NCBI GenBank assembly: GCA_963795775.1
Contig: CAWCJL010000003.1
Span: 248,001 to 312,000, forward strand
Reading direction: 5' to 3'
DNA: 64,000 nt
Source of the DNA: CAWCJL01 sp963795775
Lineage (GTDB): Bacteria; Acidobacteriota; Terriglobia; Terriglobales; Acidobacteriaceae
Shown: piece by piece, positions 34,738 through 43,905 of the stretch
Layout: the number at the start of each line of letters is the position of its first letter
Position numbering within the stretch: position 1 is the first letter of the stretch
The notes under the pieces: model-generated
What the model was told of the DNA's origin: nothing
Databases searched by the model: none
What the model saw: only the letters and a program-made list of their open reading frames with translations
Translations under genes and position numbers: made by a program

Positions 34738-35871
34738 ATGTCTACCGCGGTCGCGACAAAAGGTTTGGAAGGCATCGTAGCGGCAAACTCTGGTATCTGC
34801 TGGATCGATGGCGATGCAGGGATCCTGTCCTACCGCGGTATCGACATCCATGAGCTGGCCGAGCACTCCAACTTCGAAGAGACCGCGTACCTGCTCTGGT
34901 TCGGCAAGCTGCCCACGCGTACCGAGCTGGACGACTTCCGGCGCAAGCTCGCCGAGGCGCGCACGCTTGACCCCAAGATCGTGGACCTCATGCGCTCGCT
35001 CCCCAGCTCGGCGAATCCCATGGAGGTACTGCGCACCGCGGTTTCCGCGCTTTCCTTCTACGATCCCGACGAGAAGAACAATGGTCACGACGCGAACGTC
35101 CGCAAGAGCTTCCGGCTGACCTCGCAAATCGCGATGATCGTTGCGCTGTGGGACCGCATTCGTAAGAACTTGCCGCTCTTCGAGCCAGACCGCTCGCTCT
35201 CCCATGCCGGCAACTTCCTCTGGATGCTCACCGGCCAGATGCCTTCGGAGACGGCCACGCGCACGCTCGATATCGCGCTCATCCTTCACGCCGACCACGA
35301 GCTCAATGCCTCCACCTTTGCCGCGCGCGTCATCGCCGCCACCCTCTCTGACATTCACTCGGCCATCACCGGCGCCATCGGCGCACTCAAGGGCCCCTTG
35401 CATGGCGGCGCCAACGAAGCCGTGATGCGCATGCTCTTTGAAATTGACAAGAACGGCGAAGACCCGGTCGAGCACGTGAAGGCCATGCTGGCCGCGAAGA
35501 AAAAGATCTCCGGCTTCGGCCACCGCGTGTATCACACCGAAGATCCCCGCGCCACGCACCTGCGCAAGATGAGCGAAGCGCTCGGCAAATCGGCGAACAA
35601 CCCCAAGTGGTTCGATATGTCACGCGCGATCGAACAATTCGTCCTGCGCGAGAAAAAGCTCAACGCGAACGTGGACTTCTACTCCGCTTCCACTTACACC
35701 ACGCTCGGCATCGATCTCGATCTGTTCACACCCATCTTCGCCGTCAGCCGCATCGCCGGCTGGGCCGCCCATGTGATCGAGCAACTGGATGACAACCGCC
35801 TCATCCGTCCCCGCGCGGAGTACATCGGCCCCGAGTACCCGGTGAAGTACACTGCGCTCGAGGGCCGCTGA
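34738..35871 (+). CDS. gltA: Citrate synthase
   Basis: 377 aa, the short (dimeric/type I-like) form. Catalytic residues are in place: His in GPLHGGANE, His in SGFGHRVY and Asp in NANVDFYSAS; WIDGDAGILSYRGIDI starts the protein as usual. It condenses acetyl-CoA with oxaloacetate; a 2-methylcitrate synthase of the same subfamily cannot be excluded. The start is ATG 34738 with GGAG 8 nt upstream. It stands alone between thiO and an unrelated small gene. Confidence 0.95.
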   Translation: MSTAVATKGLEGIVAANSGICWIDGDAGILSYRGIDIHELAEHSNFEETAYLLWFGKLPTRTELDDFRRKLAEARTLDPKIVDLMRSLPSSANPMEVLRTAVSALSFYDPDEKNNGHDANVRKSFRLTSQIAMIVALWDRIRKNLPLFEPDRSLSHAGNFLWMLTGQMPSETATRTLDIALILHADHELNASTFAARVIAATLSDIHSAITGAIGALKGPLHGGANEAVMRMLFEIDKNGEDPVEHVKAMLAAKKKISGFGHRVYHTEDPRATHLRKMSEALGKSANNPKWFDMSRAIEQFVLREKKLNANVDFYSASTYTTLGIDLDLFTPIFAVSRIAGWAAHVIEQLDDNRLIRPRAEYIGPEYPVKYTALEGR

Positions 35872-36049
35872 TTTCATGGTGTCATGTTGAGCGAAGCGGG
35901 CCCACCTTATCGCCCGTCATCCGAAAAACCCGTGCTTTCTGGCTTACCGGCCTGGCCATTACACCCGGGTGTCCCATTACCTTAGTCAAAGAGATATTTC
36001 GACGACCTTTGACTCAGGAATGAGATCGATACAAACTGATTAGTCCGCT

Positions 36050-36493
36050 ATGCCTGAACCGAAGCTCACCATACTTGGCGTATATAGGCCCACTATCTCA
36101 GAGGACACGTGGAAAGAACAGTGGGCAGTTACCGAATCCGACGAGCAAACCCAGGAACACTTTTCTGGCTTGGTTCTCATCGAGGCGCTTGCCGAATATG
36201 TCGATTCAGAAATCGATGTCGGTGAGATTACCCAGTCGTCTCCAATGCCCGGTTACCCGGACCTGGAACAAGCAGCTTACGATGAAGCTCTTCTTTCGCC
36301 AGACGGTGCATTTCTTATTCAGCGTAAAATCGGCTGCGTAAAAGGTACTCCACCGTTGCGCTTCGCCTTTTATCTGCATGAGTACAATCCGGATATTCCA
36401 TTGAAATGGGCTTACGGCAACATAACCTGTCCGGCGGTTGAACCAGCACCCGACCGCCTCATGCGCCTAATGCCGTATAGGGCCTGCACGTAA
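36050..36493 (+). CDS. Conserved hypothetical protein, small and acidic
   Basis: 147 aa, acidic, no signal peptide and no membrane segment. MPEPKLTILGVYRP at the N-terminus and a central LLSPDGAFLIQRKIGCVKGT resemble a family of unknown function that I associate with Acidobacteria. Codon use is visibly more AT-rich than in the flanking citrate synthase and MATE genes, which hints at transfer. There is no clear ribosome site before ATG 36050. Confidence 0.6.
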   Translation: MPEPKLTILGVYRPTISEDTWKEQWAVTESDEQTQEHFSGLVLIEALAEYVDSEIDVGEITQSSPMPGYPDLEQAAYDEALLSPDGAFLIQRKIGCVKGTPPLRFAFYLHEYNPDIPLKWAYGNITCPAVEPAPDRLMRLMPYRACT

Positions 36494-36614
36494 TCTCGCA
36501 AGTTGGCCTGATACCAGGGCGGCCCCACCAAGCGCGTATACGGCAACAGCCTGCCTGATTCGAGCCATCAGCACGGAAGGCCTCAGCGTTGGCTCCGTCA
36601 AACATAAGTTCACT

Positions 36615-38039
36615 TCAGATCTTCTGCCGCTTCCACCGCCCCTGCCGGAAGAGCACCACGCTGGCCGCTACCATCGCCGTCTGCGAAATGACCACTGCCC
36701 AGAAGACTCCGTCCTCGCGCGCCGGGGTGTGCAGCGCGAGCAAATAGGCCAGCGGGATCTCCAGCATCCAGAAGGCGAAAAAGTTCACCACCGTCGGCGT
36801 CAGCGTGTCACCCGCGCCATTGAAGGCCTGCAGCAGCACCATGCCATAGGCGTAGGCCAGGTTGCCCGTGCTCAGAATGCGCAGGCACGATGCCGCAATG
36901 GGCACCACTGTCGGATCATGCGTGAACAGCCGCACCACCGGCACTGCAAACACCAGAAACACCACACCCACCGAGCCCAGGAAAAGCATGTTCCACAGCC
37001 CGGTCCGCCATACGGAACTCGCGGCGCGCTCCGGCTCCCGCGCGCCCAGGTTCTGCCCTACCAGCGTCGCCGCGGCATTGCTTAAACCCCACGACGGCAG
37101 GATGGCAAAGATGATCACGCGAATGCCGATGGTGTAGCCGGCCAGCGCCGCCGCCCCGAAGTAGCTGACAATCCGCACCAGCCCCAGCCAACTCGCCTGT
37201 GCGATCAGGAACTGCACAATGCCTGTTAGCGATACCCGCAGCAGCCGTCCCATGACCCCGAGATTCACGCGCAGATGCCGCCGCAAGACACGCAGCCGCT
37301 CGGTACCCCGCATCAGCCGGTAGAACTGATAGAGCACCCCGACACTCCGGCCCGTAAGCGTGGCCACGGCCGCCCCCGTTATTCCCATGCGCGGAAACGG
37401 CCCCACGCCAAAGATCAGGCACGGATCAAGAATCAGGTTGAGAATATTCGATACCCAGAGCAGCCGCATGGCGATGGCGGCGTCACCCGCCCCGCGGAAG
37501 ATGGCGTTGTTGAGAAACAGCAGCAGCACCACCCCGCCGCCGCCCAGCGCAACACGCGTATAGTTCGCGCCCGTCGCCACGATCTGCGGCGTACCGCCCA
37601 TGAGTCGCAGTAACTGTGGCGCATATCGGGTGCACGGCACCGCAATCAGTAGCGAAGTCAGCAGCCCCAGCGCTACCGCCTGCACGGCGGCCACCGCGGC
37701 CCCGTCTGCATCCTTCTCCCCGACGCGCCGCGCCACCATCGCCGTCGTGGACATGCTCAGCCCCATGCCCACAGCGAAGATCAGCGTCAGCATGGACTCG
37801 GTGAGGCCGACAGTGGCCACCGCATCAGCGCCCAACCGCCCCACCCAGAAGATATCGACCACCGCGAACAGCGACTCGAGTACCATCTCGAGCACCATGG
37901 GAATGGCCAGCAGCAGGATGGCGCGGTTCAGGCTGCCCCTGGTGAAGTCGCGATGGCTGCCGCGCAGCGCTTCGCGCACCGCGCTCCAGAATGGCTGCTC
38001 GGGTTCCGTCACCGTTGGCATTGCGTGCAGGCCATGCAT
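36615..38039 (-). CDS. MATE-family multidrug/sodium efflux transporter
   Basis: 474 aa with 12 predicted helices in two homologous halves. The MatE signatures are visible in both: AILLLAIPMVLEMVLESLFAVVDIFWVGRLG near the start and ASWLGLVRIVSYFGAAALAGYTIG, NAAATLVGQNLGA in the second half. It exports cationic drugs or metabolites against Na+ or H+. The start is ATG 38039; the ATG 18 nt later is also possible. No regulator is adjacent. Confidence 0.9.
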   Translation of the reverse strand: MHGLHAMPTVTEPEQPFWSAVREALRGSHRDFTRGSLNRAILLLAIPMVLEMVLESLFAVVDIFWVGRLGADAVATVGLTESMLTLIFAVGMGLSMSTTAMVARRVGEKDADGAAVAAVQAVALGLLTSLLIAVPCTRYAPQLLRLMGGTPQIVATGANYTRVALGGGGVVLLLFLNNAIFRGAGDAAIAMRLLWVSNILNLILDPCLIFGVGPFPRMGITGAAVATLTGRSVGVLYQFYRLMRGTERLRVLRRHLRVNLGVMGRLLRVSLTGIVQFLIAQASWLGLVRIVSYFGAAALAGYTIGIRVIIFAILPSWGLSNAAATLVGQNLGAREPERAASSVWRTGLWNMLFLGSVGVVFLVFAVPVVRLFTHDPTVVPIAASCLRILSTGNLAYAYGMVLLQAFNGAGDTLTPTVVNFFAFWMLEIPLAYLLALHTPAREDGVFWAVVISQTAMVAASVVLFRQGRWKRQKI

Positions 38040-38301
38040 ATCCCGCCTACACTACCGGAATGTGCGCTGTCGCGGTGAAAAATCCGCTGCGCCATCCTTG
38101 AAGCGCATTGCAACTTCCGCCCGAGAGGTCCGGCCGTTTTCCACTGTTCCGTCAAGATAGGCTCGTCGCCCGGCGGTAGATTGGGTGCGAACAGTCAGCA
38201 GAGGTCTTCGTGTACCGCCGGTATGTCAGAACAATACGCCGGGCACACGTCCTTCAAATCACGCTGGCGGACCCTCTGCGCAGGTCCGCAGACCGAGCTA
38301 C

Positions 38302-39579
38302 TCAGCCCGCGTACGGCTCCGCGCCGCCCATCGAAAGCAACTCTTCCGTATCCAGCACGCCCAGCGCGAAGCGCACCGGAAGCCATACGGTGAACTCTGT
38401 CCCGGAAGGCTTCGCCGTTTGCGACTCCACCGCGATCGTGCCGCCGTGCTTCTCCACAATCTGTTTTACGATCCAGAGGCCGATCCCATTGCCCTCCTGT
38501 TTCGTCGAGATGGTAGGCCGGAAGAGGTTGGGGACCGCGGATGCAGGAATGCCGCAGCCCATGTCCTTGACCGTGATTTGGCAGCCGTCGCGGCGCGTCG
38601 CTTCGTCGAGTGCCGGGCTGGCGGAGACCCGGATTTCGCCGTTCTGCTCCGATGCCTCGATTGCGTTGCGGAGCAAATTGATCAAGATCTGCCGCACGCC
38701 GCCATCGTAGGCCTCGATGAAAAGCAGTCCGGAGAATTCCGTCGCAATCTGCACGCCTTTGTCGCGCGCGCCTTTGCCCAGCAGATCGATCGATCCCTCG
38801 ATGGCCTTGCGTAGATCGACCTTGCGAGGTGCGGCGCTTTCCCGGTACAGCGCCAGCGTGTTCTGTGCGATATCCGCCACCCGGTGCAGTTCCAAATCGG
38901 CGCTCACCAGCAGCTCGTGCAACTCGGGCGGCAGTTCCGGGTGAGTACGCGCGCAATACACGATGTTGGTCACGGCTTCGAGCGGGTTGTTGATCTCATG
39001 CGAGATGCTCGCCGACAGGCGTCCCAGTTCCGCCAGCTTGTCTGCATTCACCAGGGCCGTAATCGCGTACTCGCGCTCGCGCTCGCTGGTGCTGAGTTGC
39101 TTGCGATAGGCCGCGATGCCGTCCACGATGACGCCCTTCTTGGCTGCAAAGGCAAACGCTGTAATACCGGAAGACACCGCGGTGATTCCCTTCACCGTAC
39201 CGGACAGCCAGTAGAACGGGAACCAGATCACGATCACTTCCATCAGGTGCGTCAGGCCACAGGCGAGGATAAAGATGCCGAAGGCCACAAAGAACGCCAC
39301 CATTGTGCGCAGCAGCAGCGTGGTGGACCGGCGCGCCACCCACAGCAGACTCCAGAAGATGGAAACGTAGGAAAGAAAAATGATGCTGTCGGTGACGACA
39401 TTCGTCCAGATGAGGTCTGGGCGCGCCAGATAGCAGTAGCGGTGGGGCACGAAGCCCTGCGAGAAAAGCGTCGGGCTGAACCACCATACAAGAAGGCCGG
39501 TGGCCAACACAGCAATCCCGGTGACGCCCTCTATCAGCCGTGGATACTTTTTTGCCTGAGATTCAGCAGCATCCATCAT
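38302..39579 (-). CDS. Sensor histidine kinase with an ethylene-receptor-like (ETR1-type) membrane domain
   Basis: 425 aa. After one extra N-terminal helix (18-37), residues 54-145 form three helices that match the plant ETR1 ethylene-binding domain: D64 and Y71 in VVTDSIIFLSYVSIF (spacing 7, as D25/Y32 in ETR1), I74 (as I35), and the Cu(I) ligand pair C107/H111 in LACGLTH (as C65/H69). ETR1's P36 is replaced by F75. The kinase part is complete: H-box with H194 in SISHEINNP, N-box LINLLRNAIEAS, G1 VKDMGCGIP and G2 GNGIGLWIV. No response regulator is adjacent. The start chosen is ATG 39579 (GAGG 11 nt upstream); a longer frame to 39747 adds a segment unlike the family. Confidence 0.88.
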   Translation of the reverse strand: MMDAAESQAKKYPRLIEGVTGIAVLATGLLVWWFSPTLFSQGFVPHRYCYLARPDLIWTNVVTDSIIFLSYVSIFWSLLWVARRSTTLLLRTMVAFFVAFGIFILACGLTHLMEVIVIWFPFYWLSGTVKGITAVSSGITAFAFAAKKGVIVDGIAAYRKQLSTSEREREYAITALVNADKLAELGRLSASISHEINNPLEAVTNIVYCARTHPELPPELHELLVSADLELHRVADIAQNTLALYRESAAPRKVDLRKAIEGSIDLLGKGARDKGVQIATEFSGLLFIEAYDGGVRQILINLLRNAIEASEQNGEIRVSASPALDEATRRDGCQITVKDMGCGIPASAVPNLFRPTISTKQEGNGIGLWIVKQIVEKHGGTIAVESQTAKPSGTEFTVWLPVRFALGVLDTEELLSMGGAEPYAG

Positions 39580-39777
39580 GGGCGTGCGTACCTCGCGAAA
39601 TGACGGCGAGCAAAAACGGAAGGCCCTCCGCAGCTTTGACACACTGCAAATATAGTTTGACCGAGAGTATACCAAAACCGAAGTTGCAGAAAGCCCAAAG
39701 CATCCGATCTGTAACCGCAGGGACACAATTGCCGTGTACGCCTGCACTGCATGAGCGCAGATTCTCGATCTCTGCCC

Positions 39778-40668
39778 TCAGCGCCCGCCGGACGGATCCT
39801 GCGATTCCGCCACGTTCAGGTCTACAAAGGTCTGCGGCCCGGGAGACAGATTGGGTGCGTAACAGTTATTGTCCGCGCCGTAGTTCTTCGGGCACCCGGC
39901 GGTGAATTGCACCCGTCGCGGTGACTGCGCATACTGCCACACCACGGCGTCCGGCAACGCCAGATCGCGCGGCAGCAGCGTGCGCGGCACGGCGGTCCCC
40001 TGCTCCACGACGCAGCCCGGAGAAGGCGGGCATTCGTCCCGCGCTACCCACAGCGGAATGCGCCACGAACCGGCATGCCGCTCCACATCTTCCGCCGTGC
40101 TGATAGTGCCGCCACTGCCATCGGGTACGGAGATGCCTGAGCAATACACGCCCGCGCGCCACCCTGCGCGCCGCACCGCGTCCACCCACGCCAGCACGTA
40201 GCTCATCTGTTCCTGCAGCAGCCGCCCGCCTTCTTCCTGGTCCAGAAAAAGAATTGCATGCGCCGGAAAGCCCTCGCGCCGCGCCGCCTCTGCCGCAGCC
40301 GCCGCATCCGCCCTTCCCAATGCGGCCGCATCCTTGCCCTTCAGCTCCGCATACAAACGCCCGTTGAACAGGATCAGAAAGCCGAATCCGCGTTGCCGCA
40401 ACAGCGCACGCTTGCCCGTCCAGGTGCTGGCCTTCTCCCCCGGCGGCGCATTCAGCCAATACCCCGTGTAGCTGAAGTCGTGGCGCAATCCCTCAAGCAG
40501 CGCGTCCCCCGGGTAGTCGTTGCGATCGAAGCCGATATACGCCGGGCGCGGATGCACCACCGCCGGCAGCTTCTGCCCGCCGCCCGCTGCCTGCGGCCAC
40601 ACGGGCGCAAGTGCTCCCTGCCATGCCAGTACCAATGCCAGCGCCACACTTCTCCGGCTCTTGCTCAA
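39778..40668 (-). CDS. Secreted DUF1906 (glycoside-hydrolase-like, Rv2525c type) protein
   Basis: 296 aa with a signal peptide (RSVALALVLAWQGALAPVWPQA). The mature part starts AYIGFDRNDYPGDALLEGL and contains GFLILFNGRLYAEL, HAILFLDQEEGGRLL and AGVYCSGI, the pattern of the DUF1906 TIM-barrel family related to GH25-like lysozymes. It may act on cell-wall glycans; activity is unproven for most members. The start chosen is TTG 40668 with AGGAG 8 nt upstream. Longer readings run antisense through the HAD gene and should be ignored. Only 24 nt separate it from the divergent HAD gene. Confidence 0.77.
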   Translation of the reverse strand: MSKSRRSVALALVLAWQGALAPVWPQAAGGGQKLPAVVHPRPAYIGFDRNDYPGDALLEGLRHDFSYTGYWLNAPPGEKASTWTGKRALLRQRGFGFLILFNGRLYAELKGKDAAALGRADAAAAAEAARREGFPAHAILFLDQEEGGRLLQEQMSYVLAWVDAVRRAGWRAGVYCSGISVPDGSGGTISTAEDVERHAGSWRIPLWVARDECPPSPGCVVEQGTAVPRTLLPRDLALPDAVVWQYAQSPRRVQFTAGCPKNYGADNNCYAPNLSPGPQTFVDLNVAESQDPSGGR

Positions 40669-40692
40669 GCTCGCCACTCCTCGCCAGCTATC

Positions 40693-41481
40693 ATGACAGC
40701 AGGAGCCCCCTCTGCCTTGATCGCCGATTCGCCCGACTACTCGCTCGCCTCCGCCACCCTCGCCTCCACTGTGGACCGCCTCAGCGGTCCCGCGTTCCAC
40801 GCCGCCGTACTGGCTGCCGAGCCGCGCACCGCGGTCTTTGATTGCGACGGCACCTTGTGGAGCGGCGACGCCGGCTATGAGTTCATGCTGTGGTCCATTC
40901 GTACCGGCCTCGTTTCCCGGGAACGCAGCGCCGCCATTGAAGCCCGCTACGTGCTCTATCGCGCCGGCACTGTCTCCGAAGAGGACATGTGCGGCGAGAT
41001 GGTGCAACTCTACACCGGCCTCCCGGAAACCGAACTGCGCGGTGCGGCACAACGCTTCGTACGCGAATACATCGACTCACGCGTCTTTCCCGAGATGCTC
41101 GCGCTGGTGAACGAGCTGCGCCGCAGCGGTTGCATCATTTGGGCCGTCAGCTCCAGCAATAGCTGGGTGATCGAGGAGGGCGTGCGCCCCTTCGGCATCC
41201 CGCCCGATCGCATTCTGTCCGCGCGCGTCCGCATCGCCGATGGCGTTGCTACCGCGGAACTTCTCGACGTTCCCACCGGCGAGGGCAAAGCTGTGGCCCT
41301 GCGCCGGATCGGACTGCCCGCGCCAGACTGCGTCTTCGGCAACTCCATCCACGACGCCGCGATGCTGGCCCTCGCCCGGCGTCCCTTCGCCGTCAATCCC
41401 ACGCCCGCCCTGGTTGCCATCGCCGCGGAACAGGGCTGGCCCGTCTTCTACCCCACTGCCGTCGCGCAAGTGGTCACCTAG
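40693..41481 (+). CDS. HAD-superfamily phosphatase (HAD-IB, phosphoserine-phosphatase-like)
   Basis: 262 aa. Motif I with nucleophile Asp (VFDCDGTLWSGDAGYEFM), motif II (AVSSSNSWVIEEGV) and motif III (VFGNSIHDAAMLALA) are intact with a helical cap between I and II. Substrate unknown; HAD-IB enzymes act on phosphoserine, phosphocholine or similar small phosphates. ATG 40693 has no clear ribosome site. The gene converges with the PP2C gene, whose open frame continues 405 nt antisense through its 3' part. Confidence 0.82.
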   Translation: MTAGAPSALIADSPDYSLASATLASTVDRLSGPAFHAAVLAAEPRTAVFDCDGTLWSGDAGYEFMLWSIRTGLVSRERSAAIEARYVLYRAGTVSEEDMCGEMVQLYTGLPETELRGAAQRFVREYIDSRVFPEMLALVNELRRSGCIIWAVSSSNSWVIEEGVRPFGIPPDRILSARVRIADGVATAELLDVPTGEGKAVALRRIGLPAPDCVFGNSIHDAAMLALARRPFAVNPTPALVAIAAEQGWPVFYPTAVAQVVT

Positions 41482-42909
41482 AGCAAGGCTGCGGTGCGGC
41501 GGTTGCACCGCGGCTGCCCCATCGCAGTGGTAATCGCACACCAGCAGCGTCATGTCGTCTTCCTGCGCTGCAGCCCAACGCTGCACCGCCGCCATGATGG
41601 TGTCCGCCGCCTCTCCGTGCGGCTGGTGCGCGCTCGCCCGCACCAGCGCGCACAGGCGCTGCTGGCCGAATTGCTCCTGCTTCGCGTCGGCGGCTTCAAG
41701 CAGCCCGTCGGTATAAAGCACCAGCCGGTCGCCCGGCTCAAGCGGCTGTACCGACGTCTCGTACGCGGCAAAGGAAAACGCCGCCAGCATCAGGCCGTTC
41801 TCCACGATTTCGCGCACCTCGCCGCCCCGCAGCAGCAGCATGGGCGGGTGCGCCGCGGCGGCATAGCGCAGCTCGCCGGCCGGGGCATCCAGATATGCAT
41901 ACGCCGCCGTTACAAATTGGCTCTGTGTGTTGCCGCAAAGCGCCTGGTTCATTTCCCGTAACAGCGCTGCGGGATCGTGCGCGTTGGCCCGCTGTGAAGC
42001 CGCCGCCAGCTTCACCATGGATGCAATCAGCGCAGCCGGCACCCCGTGGCCCGAGACATCCGCGATCAGCAGGCCTGCGCGCGCATTGTCCCCGATCAGG
42101 AAGTCGTAGAAGTCGCCCGCCACCGCCGTCATCGGTGTATACCGGGCAGCCACGCGGAAGCAGGTAGACGGCGGAAACGCTTCCGGCAGAATAGAGAGCT
42201 GGATGCGGCGCGCCACATCCAGTTCCTTCTGGATCTCGCCAAACATCTGGTCACGCTGCAGCGTGCGGCGCGCCGTCACATACCCCAGGCAGGCCAGAAA
42301 GAAGGCGAACCCGTACGGCTCGACCCGGGCCCGGTGCCCCAACGTCCCCGCGACATTGTCAAACAACACAAAGGCCGCAAACACCAGCAGCCCCCGCCGC
42401 AGGATAACGAACGCGCGGTCCGCGCGGCCCCGCTGCAGCGAGCGCACGATCAGGGCCAGTACTGCCACAATGATGATTACGTTATTGATCAGATGAAAGG
42501 GGCGCAGCGGACCGAAGATAAAGGTCGCGGCAAACAGGCCCAGGAATATGGCGGAAAGCAAGTAGACGAACTTCCGCGCATGGCGGCCCATCAGCCCCAT
42601 CGATTCGAAGTAGAAGAAGGCCGGAATGGAGACGATGTAGTCCGCCGACGATCGCAGGCTGTCGAAAAAAAGCGACGGCGGGACCATCAGCACCAGCAGA
42701 TCCGACTGCAACCACAGGCGATTTCCATACAGGATGGCAAACAGGCCAAGCCAGAACAGCGTTGCTTCGAATTTGCGCGTCAGAAACGCCAAAATCGCGG
42801 CCACCAGGCCAACAGTGGTAAACGCCGCGCCGAAAAACAGGAACACCTCGTCGTGGTGAAAGACCCGCAGCACTTGGCTGGCATTCAGTTGAGGGTCGGC
42901 CACAAACAT
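41077..42909 (-). CDS. Membrane PP2C serine phosphatase (RsbU/SpoIIE type)
   Basis: 610 aa as read. Six or so membrane helices (about 20-215) form a sensor half; residues about 230-455 are the SpoIIE/RsbU phosphatase: RRIQLSILPEAFPP, metal-binding AGDFYDF, LLIADVSGHGVPAALIA, YAAAAHPPMLLL, LVLYTDGLLEA and EDDMTLLVCDYH. Such enzymes dephosphorylate anti-sigma-factor antagonists with STAS folds. The domain ends near 41535, but there is no stop until 41077, so the last 130-150 residues are a Gly-rich antisense reading of the HAD gene. A lost stop codon or small frameshift is likely; the functional gene may be about 41480-42909. Confidence 0.82.
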   Translation of the reverse strand: MFVADPQLNASQVLRVFHHDEVFLFFGAAFTTVGLVAAILAFLTRKFEATLFWLGLFAILYGNRLWLQSDLLVLMVPPSLFFDSLRSSADYIVSIPAFFYFESMGLMGRHARKFVYLLSAIFLGLFAATFIFGPLRPFHLINNVIIIVAVLALIVRSLQRGRADRAFVILRRGLLVFAAFVLFDNVAGTLGHRARVEPYGFAFFLACLGYVTARRTLQRDQMFGEIQKELDVARRIQLSILPEAFPPSTCFRVAARYTPMTAVAGDFYDFLIGDNARAGLLIADVSGHGVPAALIASMVKLAAASQRANAHDPAALLREMNQALCGNTQSQFVTAAYAYLDAPAGELRYAAAAHPPMLLLRGGEVREIVENGLMLAAFSFAAYETSVQPLEPGDRLVLYTDGLLEAADAKQEQFGQQRLCALVRASAHQPHGEAADTIMAAVQRWAAAQEDDMTLLVCDYHCDGAAAVQPPHRSLALGDHLRDGSGVEDGPALFRGDGNQGGRGIDGEGTPGEGQHRGVVDGVAEDAVWRGQSDPAQGHSFALAGGNVEKFRGSNAIGDADARGQNAIGRDAEGAHALLDHPAIAGADGPNDATAAAQLVHQREHLGKDA

Positions 42910-43008
42910 AGGGCGGATACTACATCATCCCTTTGCCATACCGAGAGTCGCCGCGCCGAGAAGCACGCCCATTTCGCGTGTGCCTTCATGCCGGACTTAC
43001 AATCGCTC

Positions 43009-43851
43009 ATGCACGCGCCCTCGCCCGCACCCGCTCTGCGCATCGCCGCGCTCCAGCCCAGCATCAGCCTGGTTCTCGATCACCTCGGCGCGCTGGACCG
43101 GATCGTCGCCTGCACAAAATACTGCCTCGATGCAGTGCCCGCGTTACGTTCCTTGCCGGTGCAGGTCATTCATGATTCCTGGTCCTCCACCACCGACGAG
43201 ATCCTTTCCGCTGCGCCCAACCTGGTTCTCGCCTCCGTTCCCTACCGCATGGAATCGCTCGCTGCCATCCTCAAATCCGGCTGTCCCGTCCTTACCCTCG
43301 CGCCGCACACGCTCGCCGATATTTACGCCGATATCCGGCTGCTCGGCAGCATCGTCCGACGCGCCACGCAAGCTGACGCCATCGTCTCCCGCATGGAAAA
43401 CGCTAATGCCGAAGTGCGCACGCGCGCCGCGCAGGCCCCCGGCCGCCCGCTAGTCTATTGCGAAGAGTGGGGCAAGCCGCTCATTCATTCCCAGCCCTGG
43501 GTGGCCGAGTTGGTCGAAGCCGCCGGCGGCCGCTTTCTCGGCAGCCCCGGCGCAACCACCGACGCCGATACCGTGGCCGCAGCCGATCCCGACGTACTCA
43601 TCTTCGCCTGGTGCGGTGCCGGGGATCGCGTTCCGCTGGAGCGGGTGATCGCGCAGCGCGGCTGGGCTGGCCTCCACGCAGCAGAGCAGCGCCGCGTCGT
43701 CTGCATCCCGGACGAATTTCTCAACACGCCCGCTCCCAACCTGATCGATGGCCTCCACGCCCTCGCCTCCGCCATCCACCCCGCCATTTTTGGCGAGGCT
43801 GAAACCAATCGCCGCCTGCGCCACCCGGCGGGAGAACTCGCATCCATTTAG
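43009..43851 (+). CDS. BtuF/FepB-type substrate-binding-fold protein (no signal peptide)
   Basis: 280 aa with the class III periplasmic-binding fold: RIAALQPSISLVLDHLGALDRIV, HDSWSSTTDEILSAAPNLVLAS, CPVLTLAPHTLADIYADI, LVYCEEWGKPLIHSQPWVAEL and DPDVLIFAWCG. Relatives bind cobalamin, heme or siderophores, and acidobacterial relatives stand alone. No signal peptide is seen and no ABC transporter partners are adjacent, so a cytoplasmic role is possible. The start may be ATG 43009 or 42988; TACAAT lies 5 nt before 43009, as in a leaderless mRNA. A NUDIX gene follows 54 nt downstream. Confidence 0.75.
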   Translation: MHAPSPAPALRIAALQPSISLVLDHLGALDRIVACTKYCLDAVPALRSLPVQVIHDSWSSTTDEILSAAPNLVLASVPYRMESLAAILKSGCPVLTLAPHTLADIYADIRLLGSIVRRATQADAIVSRMENANAEVRTRAAQAPGRPLVYCEEWGKPLIHSQPWVAELVEAAGGRFLGSPGATTDADTVAAADPDVLIFAWCGAGDRVPLERVIAQRGWAGLHAAEQRRVVCIPDEFLNTPAPNLIDGLHALASAIHPAIFGEAETNRRLRHPAGELASI

Positions 43852-43905
43852 AGTGAAGACAGGGATGCCGGCTCGGTTCTCCTGGCCGGCCTCACCAAGG
43901 GACCC

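Noticed and set aside
34240..35559. 439-codon minus-strand frame across thiO and gltA
   Set aside because: It is a shadow of two genes with clear motifs on the plus strand.
40669..41052. N-terminal extension of the DUF1906 gene
   Set aside because: It reads antisense through the HAD gene; TTG 40668 with AGGAG gives a proper signal peptide.
42046..43008. A long plus-strand open frame upstream of the BtuF-like gene
   Set aside because: It is an antisense reading of the PP2C gene, very rich in Arg, Gln and His, with no family features; the real gene begins near 43009.
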